A stretch of DNA of 64,000 nt from Crocinitomicaceae bacterium (GTDB lineage: Bacteria; Bacteroidota; Bacteroidia; Flavobacteriales_D; Crocinitomicaceae). The position numbers were made by a program, and so were the translations under genes. Shown piece by piece: positions 1 to 8,232 of the stretch. The notes under the pieces are model-generated. The model did no database searches. It was not told the origin of the DNA and saw only the letters and a list, made by a program, of their open reading frames with translations. The stretch covers positions 558,001 through 622,000 of the forward strand of contig JACJYW010000003.1 in NCBI GenBank assembly GCA_020635955.1, given 5' to 3'. Numbering within the stretch: the first letter of the stretch is position 1; every line of letters begins with the position of its first letter.

Positions 1-478
1 CTCCTTCGATAACAATATAGGGAGCATCAGAAAGCTGCACCATACAATCAAAACCTTCCAACAAGGCTCCAACCAAATAATCTGTTTTAATGGCAAGCTG
101 ATCCATCACATGCAAGATCATGGATGTAATGGTAGTTTTACCATGGCTTCCGCCTATTACCAAACGTTTTTTATCTTTCGTTTGGTTGTAAATGAATTCA
201 GGATACGAATAAATGTGTAATCCTAATTCCTGAGCACGTAAAAGCTCTGGATTATCCTGACGTGCATGCATTCCTAAAATGATCGCATCCAATTCTCCGT
301 TAATCAGATTTGGGTCCCAGCCTATCTTACCGGGTAAGATTCCCTCTCTCTCCAAACGACTTTTTGAAGGCTCAAATATTTCATCATCTGACCCGGATAC
401 TTGATACCCCTTTCTTTTCAATGCTATAGCAAGGTTATGCATAGCACTTCCTCCAATTGCGATAAAATGCACTTTCAT
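1..478 (-). CDS. mpl: Mur ligase, Mpl/MurC type (5' part only)
   Basis: Partial gene: the start codon is at 476-478 and the reading frame stays open to the left edge, so about 159 N-terminal residues are visible. The N-terminus MKVHFIAIGGSAMHNLAIAL is a Rossmann-type UDP-MurNAc-binding start, and GGSHGKTTITSMI near residues 119-131 is the ATP-binding P-loop of Mur ligases. Known family role: cytoplasmic ATP-dependent ligation of an amino acid or a recycled tripeptide to UDP-MurNAc. The spelling HFIAIGGSAMHNLA resembles the Mpl-like recycling ligase of Bacteroidota more than MurC, but the deciding C-terminal part is outside the window. It is divergent from the next gene. Confidence 0.85.
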   Translation of the reverse strand, partial: MKVHFIAIGGSAMHNLAIALKRKGYQVSGSDDEIFEPSKSRLEREGILPGKIGWDPNLINGELDAIILGMHARQDNPELLRAQELGLHIYSYPEFIYNQTKDKKRLVIGGSHGKTTITSMILHVMDQLAIKTDYLVGALLEGFDCMVQLSDAPYIVIEG

Positions 479-577
479 AAGTCTAAATTCTACAATTTTT
501 TAATTGAATATGTGGGGCGATATTTAGAATTATCCACAATGTAGATTTAGTTCAATTATGTATACATTTAGATTCAG

Positions 578-1333
578 ATGAACAGGGATCTCGTAAATCA
601 AAGACTTGAGCAAAATAGATACGTCATTTATCAATTGTCGTTCATGGTTCTATTTGGACTCATTTTCCCATTTCTCTTAAAAGATGCTCCTTCCCTTATT
701 TCTGAACCAAGACAGATCGTCCATCTCGGAATTATGGCATTGCTCGCCATTTTTGCAGATCTATTTGGATCCCTAATAAAGGCAAGAGAACTAAATCAAA
801 TTTATTCTTCAAATCCTCAAAAAGCTGTTGGCTGGTTCTTTGTAATATTCTGGATATTTCGTGCAGCAGTTATAATGTTCGGTGGAATGATTGCTATTAT
901 AGGCCTTACCGGTGCAACAACAGACGAACCAAATCCTGTTGGAATGACAATTGCCATATTTGAATCATTTCGTTGGTTGATCATGGGATTTGTCATTTAT
1001 CAAATGATTGCAGAGGGCAGATCAGTAAAACTTACCCGAAAAAAGAAAATGATCGGGGATATTTTGATCATGTATTCCAGTGCTTTCTATCTATCCGTTA
1101 TTTGGATGACCATTAATTTTTCGCGAACTCCATGGGCCGATATGACCAATAGCGGGAAAAGAGAGTACGTAATTGCAGGATTTGTTCTCTTTTTAATGAT
1201 CTATGTACCTGCTACCTTTTACAATTTCCTTGAAAATTTAATTCGATCAAAAACCAGAAAAGAAAAATGGCAGTTCTGGCTAGGAATTGTGGTCACTGGA
1301 GCAATTGCATTAGCTTACCCCATGATCTTATAG
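578..1333 (+). CDS. Multi-pass membrane protein of unknown function
   Basis: 251 residues with about six or seven hydrophobic helices, roughly at residues 18-34, 48-66, 84-108, 120-142, 158-178, 195-215 and 232-250, separated by short charged loops such as KLTRKKK. There is no signal peptide and no enzymatic motif I recognise. The start is the only good ATG near the open frame. A TAnnTTTA box (563-570) ends seven bases before it, suggesting a very short leader. It is followed 38 bases later by the metallo-hydrolase gene on the same strand, so the two may be co-transcribed. The function is unknown; it resembles small conserved inner-membrane proteins of Bacteroidota. Confidence 0.7.
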   Translation: MNRDLVNQRLEQNRYVIYQLSFMVLFGLIFPFLLKDAPSLISEPRQIVHLGIMALLAIFADLFGSLIKARELNQIYSSNPQKAVGWFFVIFWIFRAAVIMFGGMIAIIGLTGATTDEPNPVGMTIAIFESFRWLIMGFVIYQMIAEGRSVKLTRKKKMIGDILIMYSSAFYLSVIWMTINFSRTPWADMTNSGKREYVIAGFVLFLMIYVPATFYNFLENLIRSKTRKEKWQFWLGIVVTGAIALAYPMIL

Positions 1334-1371
1334 AAACTCAGGATTTATTAAATTCACGCAAAATTTGACAA

Positions 1372-2223
1372 ATGGATCTTCACGTAATTGACACCGGTAA
1401 TTTCAAACTAGATGGAGGCGCAATGTTCGGTGTTGTGCCTAAATCGATCTGGCAAAAAACCAACCCCGCAGATAGTAATAACATGTGTTCATGGGCTATG
1501 CGTTGCCTACTTATTGAGGATGGGAACAGACTTTATTTAGTGGACACCGGCATTGGAAACAAACAATCTGAGAAATTCTATTCGCACTATTACTTGCATG
1601 GTGAAGGGAATCTTAAAAGCTCTATTGAGAAGGCAGGTTTTTCTGTTGATGACATTACTGATGTGATCCTTACCCATTTGCACTTTGATCATTGTGGAGG
1701 GGCCATCAATGGAAATAATGAGTCAGGTTTTCATCCTGCATTTAAAAACGCTACATATTGGAGCAATGAAAGGCACTGGAAATGGGCAACAGAACCAAAC
1801 AACAGAGAAAAAGCATCCTTTTTAAGCGAAAATATCCTGCCCATCCAAGAAAGCGGACAACTCAAATTCATTGATAGAAAAGATAATTTAACCAAGAAAG
1901 TATTTCCAAACATTGATTTCTTGTTTGTTGATGGTCACACTGATTCTCAACAATTGCCTATCATCAATTACAAGGGAAAAAAGATCGTTTTTATGGCAGA
2001 CCTTTTACCTTCTGTAGGCCATATTCCTTTGGCTTACGTGATGGGATATGATACCAGACCTTTGATCACTCTTGCTGAAAAAGAAGATTTTTTAAAGGCA
2101 GCAATCCTTGACAAATACATTTTATTTTTAGAGCATGATGCTGTTAATCAGTGCTGTACCTTACAAAACACGGAGAAAGGTGCACGTTTGGATAGAGCCT
2201 TTGATCTTAAAGAAATTTTGTAA
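1372..2223 (+). CDS. MBL-fold metallo-hydrolase
   Basis: 283 residues, a metallo-beta-lactamase-fold hydrolase. The zinc-binding motif HLHFDHCGG lies near residues 102-110. Further ligands are expected at the H of DGHTDSQQ (about residue 188), the D of FMADLLPS (about residue 211) and the H of FLEHD near residue 254. No signal peptide, so it is probably cytoplasmic. Length and motif spacing fit the lactonase/hydrolase-like MBL group rather than a true beta-lactamase; the substrate cannot be read from sequence. It follows the membrane protein at 578 in the same direction and precedes the HU-SPOR gene by 56 bases. Confidence 0.88.
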   Translation: MDLHVIDTGNFKLDGGAMFGVVPKSIWQKTNPADSNNMCSWAMRCLLIEDGNRLYLVDTGIGNKQSEKFYSHYYLHGEGNLKSSIEKAGFSVDDITDVILTHLHFDHCGGAINGNNESGFHPAFKNATYWSNERHWKWATEPNNREKASFLSENILPIQESGQLKFIDRKDNLTKKVFPNIDFLFVDGHTDSQQLPIINYKGKKIVFMADLLPSVGHIPLAYVMGYDTRPLITLAEKEDFLKAAILDKYILFLEHDAVNQCCTLQNTEKGARLDRAFDLKEIL

Positions 2224-2279
2224 TAGTCTCCAAAAACTGCTAGATTTTGTTATTTTGGTAGAGCCAAACTAAACGCCAT

Positions 2280-3947
2280 ATGAACAAGTACCTAATTGAA
2301 ATGCTGAAGATTCAGTCTTCAGTGATCTTGCCAGGTTTAGGATCTTTGATGATCACAAACTCTAAAACAGGAAAGATTTCATTTAATCCTCACCTTAAAT
2401 TCAATGATGGCGCTCTAGCCAAATTTATAGCTGAGAAAGAAGGTACTGATGAGCAAGAAGCTCAAAATCAAGTAGCAAAGTTTGTTCGTGAAATTGAAGC
2501 TGAATTAGCCAAAGGTAATTCATATGATGTATTTGAATTTGGTAGCTTTTCAAAAGATAAAGATGGGAACGTAACCTTTGAAGCAGATTCTAAGGGCGGT
2601 TCCATATCAGTTGAAGAAACTAAAAAAGAAGAACCGAAGAAAGCTGAAGTAAAAAAAGAGGAGCCTAAAAAGGCTGAGGCAAAAAAAGAAGACAAATCAG
2701 CAAACAAGCAGGATAAAAATACTTTCGTTCCTTCAGATGAGGACAAAAAGGAAGCAACAACAGCTAAAGATGATGCTGCTAAAGAAATAAAGAAGCCAGA
2801 GATCAAACCGGTTCAGAAAAAGGAACCACCCAAAGAAAAGAACACTTTTACTCCTGGTGATGAAAAATCAACAGAAGAGAAAAAAGAGTCTGGCAGTAGT
2901 TTATCTGCATTAAAAGACAAGTATAAAAAAGGTGCTGAGCATAGTGAAGAAGGTTCACATAAATTGGAGGATCTTAAAAATAAATTCAAAAAAGGTGCTG
3001 AGCACAGTGACGAAGGATCCCACAAATTAGAAGATCTAAAAAACAAATATAAAAAAGGGGCAACCGCAGAAACTTCGAAAAAAACGGAAGAGGTTAAACC
3101 TGTAGCCGAAACTTCAAAACCAAAAGAAGAGGTTAAACCAGTGGCAGAAACTTCAAAACCAGTAGAAGAAGCTAAGTCGGTTGCAACAGCAGCTACAGAA
3201 GTTAAATCAACTGCAAAAGATGACGCGTTAGCTGGTAAGGAGGAAAAAGAAGAAGATAAGAGTATCGCTTCTTTGAGAGACAAATACAAAAAATCAGGTT
3301 CTTCAGATAAACCTCAAAAAGAGAGTTCAAAACCTTCAAAGGAGAAGAAAGAAAAAGAACCAAAAGAAAAAAAGAAAAGAAGATGGCCATTGATCATTAC
3401 ATTGATCGTCATTTTTGGTGGAGGTGGAACTGCTACTGTCATTTTCTGGGACGATATTAAAGGAATCATTTCTCATCCGGGAGAGAATGAAGAGATGGCA
3501 GAAGATCATCATGATGAAGATTATAATGATGAAGATTTTGAGATCATTCCTGACTCTTTAGATATGGATTATGATCCAGCATTACATGGTCCTGATGCAC
3601 AAGGAGATAATAATGAAGAGGAATCTTCTGATGAACATGCTGAATCAAATCACGAAGAGACAACTGAAGAGGTTGTTGAAGAAGTAAAAGAGGAAGTTAA
3701 ACCACAACCAGTGCAACAGCATACTTCAACTGGAGGAAATTATCATGTAATTGGTGGTGCATTTAAAGAAAAGTCAAATGCTGAAAATCTTGTTAAAGAG
3801 ATGCAAGGTAAAGGCTATGGATCTGCGAAGATCTTAGGTCAATTTGATGGACTTTACATGGTTTCTGTTCAACAATTCTCAGATAGATCCGCGGCACAAT
3901 CAGCCTGTGGATCGGTAGATGGATGGGTTTTCAAACATCCAAAATAA
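2280..3947 (+). CDS. HU-CCDC81-type / SPOR-domain membrane protein
   Basis: 555 residues in four parts. Residues 1-105 resemble the CCDC81-like HU domain of Bacteroidota (MNKYLIEMLKIQSSVILPGL onward). Residues 105-365 are a lysine/glutamate-rich low-complexity linker with tandem LEDLKNKYKKGAEHS-type repeats. Residues 368-390 form one transmembrane helix after a KKKRRW anchor. A very acidic stretch follows, and residues 487-555 form a SPOR domain (YHVIGGAFKEKSNAENL). In known families SPOR binds denuded glycan strands at the septum, so the C-terminus should be periplasmic and the HU-like end cytoplasmic. A link between nucleoid or cytoplasm and the division-site cell wall is inference. It ends at a clear terminator. 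Confidence 0.85.
   Translation: MNKYLIEMLKIQSSVILPGLGSLMITNSKTGKISFNPHLKFNDGALAKFIAEKEGTDEQEAQNQVAKFVREIEAELAKGNSYDVFEFGSFSKDKDGNVTFEADSKGGSISVEETKKEEPKKAEVKKEEPKKAEAKKEDKSANKQDKNTFVPSDEDKKEATTAKDDAAKEIKKPEIKPVQKKEPPKEKNTFTPGDEKSTEEKKESGSSLSALKDKYKKGAEHSEEGSHKLEDLKNKFKKGAEHSDEGSHKLEDLKNKYKKGATAETSKKTEEVKPVAETSKPKEEVKPVAETSKPVEEAKSVATAATEVKSTAKDDALAGKEEKEEDKSIASLRDKYKKSGSSDKPQKESSKPSKEKKEKEPKEKKKRRWPLIITLIVIFGGGGTATVIFWDDIKGIISHPGENEEMAEDHHDEDYNDEDFEIIPDSLDMDYDPALHGPDAQGDNNEEESSDEHAESNHEETTEEVVEEVKEEVKPQPVQQHTSTGGNYHVIGGAFKEKSNAENLVKEMQGKGYGSAKILGQFDGLYMVSVQQFSDRSAAQSACGSVDGWVFKHPK
2898..3060 (+). repeat. In-gene tandem repeat of about 66 bp
   Basis: Within the HU-SPOR gene the segment encoding KGAEHSxEGSHKLEDLKNK is repeated twice in tandem, with partial flanking copies (LSALKDKYKK before, and SIASLRDKYKK near 3265-3295). 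The two main copies differ by a few bases, including third positions, so they are maintained rather than brand new. Such repeats sit in the charged cytoplasmic linker before the membrane helix. Confidence 0.75.
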
Positions 3948-3972
3948 TATAACATTCAAACAAAATAAAGAG

Positions 3973-3999
3973 CACGAGCATTGACTCGTGTTTTTTTTT
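3973..3999 (+). terminator. Rho-independent terminator
   Basis: Perfect 6-bp stem CACGAG/CTCGTG with a CATTGA loop, followed by nine T. It lies 26 bases after the HU-SPOR stop codon and ends that transcript. Confidence 0.9.
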
Positions 4000-4044
4000 G
4001 AAGTATATTGCTAATATTATTAGTATTTATCTAAATATATTATC

Positions 4045-4320
4045 ATGGGCGGAGAAGGACATATAATGCAGATGAACAAAATGCTGAAAGAGAACAGAGC
4101 TGCGAGAAGATCCAAAAGAAAAGGCTATAAAGACGGCTATGACGGTTCAACAATTTCATCAGGGAAACTGATCTTTAAAGAATTACCCCCTGAAGAATTG
4201 GAACAGGTGTTATTACAGATCCAAAAAGAAAAGCGCAAAGAACGGATCAAACAACAACGTCTGTTCTTGACAATCATCCTTTTCATTATTACGATAGGAT
4301 CTTTGATCATATTTTTGTAA
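4045..4320 (+). CDS. Small C-terminally anchored protein, MGGEG-type
   Basis: 91 residues. The N-terminal MGGEGHIMQMNKMLKENRAA resembles a small conserved Bacteroidota family that begins MGGEG or MSGEG, which supports the start at 4045 over the internal ATGs at 4066 and 4072. The middle is basic (RRSKRKGYKDG), then a short helix KELPPEELEQVLLQI. Residues 72-90 form a C-terminal hydrophobic helix (LFLTIILFIITIGSLIIFL), so the protein should be tail-anchored with its body in the cytoplasm. The function is unknown. It lies between the terminator at 3973 and the thioredoxin gene, probably with its own promoter. Confidence 0.7.
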   Translation: MGGEGHIMQMNKMLKENRAARRSKRKGYKDGYDGSTISSGKLIFKELPPEELEQVLLQIQKEKRKERIKQQRLFLTIILFIITIGSLIIFL

Positions 4321-4365
4321 GCATTGAAGTAGTTTATCGACAACCCAAACGTATACATAAAGCGA

Positions 4366-4662
4366 ATGGCAAAATTTTCAGATATTACATCAAGCCACGG
4401 TCTGGTTCTGGTTGATTTTCATGCAACATGGTGCGGACCATGTAAAATGCTTGCGCCTATTCTTAAAGATCTTAAGAATCAGGTTGGAGACGTATTAAAG
4501 ATCGTCAAAATTGACGTTGATAAACATCAGCAATTAGCTGGCACATTGGGTGTACGTGGAGTACCTACAATGATCTTATATAAAAATGGTCAACAAGTTT
4601 GGAGACAATCAGGAGTTGTACCTCTCGACAATTTAAAACAATTGATCAACAGCTATAAATAG
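4366..4662 (+). CDS. trxA: Thioredoxin
   Basis: 98 residues, the full length of a single thioredoxin domain. The redox centre WCGPC is at residues 22-26, the buried Asp is in VLVDFHA, and the cis-Pro is in RGVPTMILY near residue 67. There is no signal peptide, so it is a cytoplasmic disulfide reductase, normally reduced by thioredoxin reductase. It could feed electrons to methionine sulfoxide reductases or ribonucleotide reductase (family knowledge, not visible here). It lies 45 bases after the small membrane protein and converges with the next gene, with two bases between their stop codons. Confidence 0.95.
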   Translation: MAKFSDITSSHGLVLVDFHATWCGPCKMLAPILKDLKNQVGDVLKIVKIDVDKHQQLAGTLGVRGVPTMILYKNGQQVWRQSGVVPLDNLKQLINSYK

Positions 4663-4664
4663 GG

Positions 4665-5144
4665 TTATTTTTTACCCCCCTTATTGCTATTTCCATTGCC
4701 GTTACCATTTCCATTGCTGTGGCCATTCTTTCCTGAATTGCCTTTATCTTTTCTGGTCTTTGTTTTCCCTTTTAATTCATGAAATTCAGCTGAACCAGGT
4801 TTAATACCCATTTCTTTAGCTATATATCCCCATCCCTTAGATTTATTGGATTTATAGCAACTAACAACACTGCTTACGGGTTTATCTGCAATTTCTCCTA
4901 TCTCAAGAGCAAGGTAAACTTCACCAGCTTGCATCCCAATAGAGAACATGCCATCTAACTCTTTGGTTGAAATATCATAAGTTGCTGCTAATTCCACTTT
5001 AAATCCTGCCAGGTCAAGTTTGGCACTACTATTAATTGAATTAAGGTCAGCATCCAATTCTGTGCTTCCCGTATTAAATGAAATTTGCGCTATGGTGACT
5101 TTTGCAAATAGTAAAGCCAATAATGTGATAGTACGGATCTTCAT
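4665..5144 (-). CDS. Secreted protein with Gly/Asn/Lys-rich tail, unknown function
   Basis: 159 residues. Residues 1-19 are a signal peptide (MKIRTITLLALLFAKVTIAQ), so the mature protein is exported. Residues 20-125 form a small domain containing SNKSKGWGYIAKEMGIKPGS, a pattern seen in small exported proteins of Bacteroidota that I cannot name. The last 30 residues are a low-complexity NGNGNGNGNSNKGGKK tail encoded by a purine-biased simple repeat. No lipobox. It converges with the thioredoxin gene. No function can be given. Confidence 0.65.
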   Translation of the reverse strand: MKIRTITLLALLFAKVTIAQISFNTGSTELDADLNSINSSAKLDLAGFKVELAATYDISTKELDGMFSIGMQAGEVYLALEIGEIADKPVSSVVSCYKSNKSKGWGYIAKEMGIKPGSAEFHELKGKTKTRKDKGNSGKNGHSNGNGNGNGNSNKGGKK

Positions 5145-5369
5145 AAAGGTATAATTTGGTTGTCTTGAAAATACTAAAATTACACATTCAATCCTACAGT
5201 TGTTCGTAAACTTTAATTTCTCATTTCATTTATTCCTTTGTTGGATTCTTAACAAATCATGATAAATTATTAGTACTTCAGGCAACGCTTAACATTTATT
5301 AACGTATCTTAAACGAAGTTTAAGCCCCTGATCTTAAAACCTCACTTACTACCGAGTCTACGCAATTAA
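5145..5369. promoter_or_regulatory. Divergent intergenic region before the adhesin operon, with inverted repeat
   Basis: 225 bases separate the exported small protein (left) from the adhesin operon (right). A perfect 7-bp inverted repeat CTTAAACGAAGTTTAAG lies at 5308-5324, about 45 bases before the first adhesin start. It is a plausible operator or transcription-factor site. No clean TAnnTTTG box was found, so the promoter position is uncertain. Confidence 0.4.
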
Positions 5370-8228
5370 ATGAAACGAACCTTTGTTCATCAATTAGTCC
5401 TTGTATTGTTAGGTCTTTCTAACAGTCAAATGTCCTTTGGTCAATTGTTCGCTAATGGGGATTTCGAAAATGGTCCGGCGGGCTCAGTTATTTGTCAATG
5501 TCCAACAGGATTTACCTGTGGAAATGACGCAGGAAGAGTAATTGATGGAAATCATCCTTTATTTACTACAGGTACAACTGGTGGTTGTATAGGGCCCACA
5601 AATTATTCCCCTCAACTTGGTGCACACGGAGGAACATGTTCTGTCTATTTTTATGCTGGATTGGACAATATTCAATCACCATCTATTTCATTTTCAGGAG
5701 GTGAAGAAGTCTGTTTAGAAGTATACTATTGTGGCCCACAGGGCTGGGGAGCCTCTGGTCAATCAACGGCGAATTCACATTTTTCTTTTGGCGTTGACGG
5801 TACTCAGGTAGGTCCTGATGTTTTAGTTCCACCAAACACTGGATGGACTTTACATTCTCTGACGGTCATAATGACAGCTGGTAATCATACATTTTCTATC
5901 CTTTCTGGTGGGGCAGCCCAGTATTCTATTTGGTTTGATGATTTTAATGCGAATTTGTGTTCAGTAACACCTTGTGATGCTTCATGGACAACTACAACTG
6001 CTTGTTCAACAGATCCTTCAATTAATCTGGATGCTTTGATCACGGGTGATACTGGTGGTACCTGGAGTGGAACTGGTGTATCAGGAAATACTTTTAACCC
6101 GTCAAGCGGAACACAATCAGTGACATATACATCACCAAATAGCTGTGATGAAACACATACAATTACAGTAACAACAACAGCAAATGCCAATTGGACGATT
6201 CCTTCACCGATTTGCAGCAGTGATCCATTGATAGACCTTAATACACTAATTACCGGTACAACTGGTGGAACCTGGTCAGGAACGGGTGTTACAGGAAGCA
6301 ATTTTAACCCTGCTTTAGGCACACAATCTATCACATACACTGTTGGTACTGCACCGTGTGATGATGCTTCTACTCAAACTATAACTGTCATCACGGCTGC
6401 TGATGCAAGCTGGACACCTCCAGGAACATTATGTGTCACTTCGTCTCCCATTGATTTAAACACCTTAGTTACAGGTACTTCAGGTGGAACTTGGTCCGGA
6501 ACAGGTGTTACAGGTAACATGTTTGACCCTTCTGGTGGCTCGCAATCTGTAACTTACACGGTAGGAACTTCACCTTGTAATGATGTATCAACACAATCCA
6601 TTAACGTAGTTTCAAGTGCAGATGCTTCATGGAACGCACCAGTTGGACTTTGTTTAGGAGATTCACCGGTTGACTTGAGTACTTTTGTGACTGGAAATCC
6701 AGGCGGAACCTGGACTGGAACCGGAATTACTGGATCCATCTTTGACCCATCAATGGGAACGCAATCAATAACTTATTCAGTTGGAACTCCACCTTGTGAT
6801 GACGCCATTACCTTGACCATTACAGTAACAGCTCTATCTGATCCTTCCTGGACAATACCGACCAACATCTGTGAATCAGACGCTGCTTTCGATCTATCGA
6901 CTTTTGTTACTGGAACTTCTGGTGGAATATGGTCAGGAACTGGAATTTCTGGAAATACATTTGATCCTTCTGTTGGAAGCCAATCAATTACTTACACAGC
7001 AGGTACTGGAGGATGCCAGAATTCATTGACACAAACTATTACAGTGAATACAGCACCGGATCCTTCCTGGACAACATTAACTTTATGTGCTTCCGGATCA
7101 ACTGTAGATCTCAATCTTCAAATTACTGGAACTACAGGGGGTACCTGGTCAGGAACAGGGGTTAGCGGAAATATGTTTGATCCTTCAGTGGGCAATCAAT
7201 CCATCACCTACTCTGTAAGTTCAGGTACATGTACAGCTAGCTCCACTCAAACTATTGATGTGGTATCGCCTATAGTTACAGCTTCTGCCACAAGTGTTTC
7301 TTGTTTTGGTTTAACAGATGGTTCTGCCAATGCAACAGTTACTGGCGGATCTGGCAATTATGCCTACAGCTGGAATTCAAATCCGATTCAAACTTCAGCA
7401 AACGCCACGGGATTAGCAGCAGGAACATATACCGTAACTGTAACAGACCTTGATGCAGGATGTACGGCAACAGATACCATCACTATAGTAGCTCCTCCTC
7501 AAATTATTATTGATCTTACTGCATATGATGCTTGCGCGCCATTATTAGGTTCGGCTTCCGTTCATGCAATGGGAGGAGTTGGAGGATTCACATACAATTG
7601 GTCTCCAGTTTTAAGTTCAGATACAATAGTATATGGGATCGATTCCGCTATGGCATATGTAACGGTTACTGATGGTAATGGATGTTCAGTGAACGATTCA
7701 ATATTTGTTAATGTTTATCCTTCTCCTACGATTAATGTTAGCATGGATACAACTATTTATTATGGTGATTTTGCATATTTAGCTGCAAGTGGAGGGATCA
7801 GTTATTTATGGTCACCAAATGAAAATTTGAATTGTGATACTTGCTCTTCGATTATCGCCACTCCAAGCACAGCTACTCAAAATTGTGTTTGGGCAACTGA
7901 TTTGAATGGCTGTACTGATACTGCTTGTGTATTAATTAATGTAGAGATCGTTTGTGGAGATGTTTTTGTACCTTCTGCTTTTTCTCCTAATGATGATGGG
8001 GATAATGATCTGGAATGTGTTTATAGCGATTGCATTGAACAATTAACATTTACCATCTATAATCGTTGGGGAGAGAAAGTATTCGAAACGAACGATATGA
8101 ATATTTGCTGGGATGGAACGTGGAATGGAAAGCAACTCAATTCTGCCGTTTTCGTATATACGCTGGATGGATATCTTATTAATGGAGAAGCCATTAGTAA
8201 AAAGGGAAACATAAGCCTTATAAAATAA
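5370..8228 (+). CDS. Repeat adhesin with gliding-type C-terminal domain (adhesin 1)
   Basis: 952 residues, exported. Residues 1-24 are a signal peptide. Residues 25-200 form an N-terminal domain (LFANGDFENGPAGS) of the jelly-roll, sugar-binding-like type. Residues 204-640 hold six 71-73-residue repeats, each with a core like TGGTWSGTGVTG, F(D/N)PS.GTQSITY and paired Cys. Residues 640-710 look like a SprB repeat (CFGLTDGSANATVTGGSGNY), followed by Ig-like modules. Residues 864-952 are the gliding-motility-associated C-terminal domain (VPSAFSPNDDGDND, YNRWGEKVF). Family knowledge: such proteins cross the outer membrane by T9SS and act at the surface in adhesion or gliding. It is the first gene of a four-gene operon; the next start is four bases away. 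Confidence 0.88.
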   Translation: MKRTFVHQLVLVLLGLSNSQMSFGQLFANGDFENGPAGSVICQCPTGFTCGNDAGRVIDGNHPLFTTGTTGGCIGPTNYSPQLGAHGGTCSVYFYAGLDNIQSPSISFSGGEEVCLEVYYCGPQGWGASGQSTANSHFSFGVDGTQVGPDVLVPPNTGWTLHSLTVIMTAGNHTFSILSGGAAQYSIWFDDFNANLCSVTPCDASWTTTTACSTDPSINLDALITGDTGGTWSGTGVSGNTFNPSSGTQSVTYTSPNSCDETHTITVTTTANANWTIPSPICSSDPLIDLNTLITGTTGGTWSGTGVTGSNFNPALGTQSITYTVGTAPCDDASTQTITVITAADASWTPPGTLCVTSSPIDLNTLVTGTSGGTWSGTGVTGNMFDPSGGSQSVTYTVGTSPCNDVSTQSINVVSSADASWNAPVGLCLGDSPVDLSTFVTGNPGGTWTGTGITGSIFDPSMGTQSITYSVGTPPCDDAITLTITVTALSDPSWTIPTNICESDAAFDLSTFVTGTSGGIWSGTGISGNTFDPSVGSQSITYTAGTGGCQNSLTQTITVNTAPDPSWTTLTLCASGSTVDLNLQITGTTGGTWSGTGVSGNMFDPSVGNQSITYSVSSGTCTASSTQTIDVVSPIVTASATSVSCFGLTDGSANATVTGGSGNYAYSWNSNPIQTSANATGLAAGTYTVTVTDLDAGCTATDTITIVAPPQIIIDLTAYDACAPLLGSASVHAMGGVGGFTYNWSPVLSSDTIVYGIDSAMAYVTVTDGNGCSVNDSIFVNVYPSPTINVSMDTTIYYGDFAYLAASGGISYLWSPNENLNCDTCSSIIATPSTATQNCVWATDLNGCTDTACVLINVEIVCGDVFVPSAFSPNDDGDNDLECVYSDCIEQLTFTIYNRWGEKVFETNDMNICWDGTWNGKQLNSAVFVYTLDGYLINGEAISKKGNISLIK

Positions 8229-8232
8229 GACC

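Noticed and set aside
2468..3289. Ser/Phe-rich open frames on the reverse strand of the HU-SPOR gene
   Set aside because: They mirror the Lys/Glu-rich linker and are a composition effect.
5885..6739. Long open frames on the reverse strand inside the adhesin genes (also 8394-8720, 11205-11576, 11700-12140)
   Set aside because: They arise from the biased Thr/Gly/Ser codons of the repeats read backwards; they have no start context, signal or family match.
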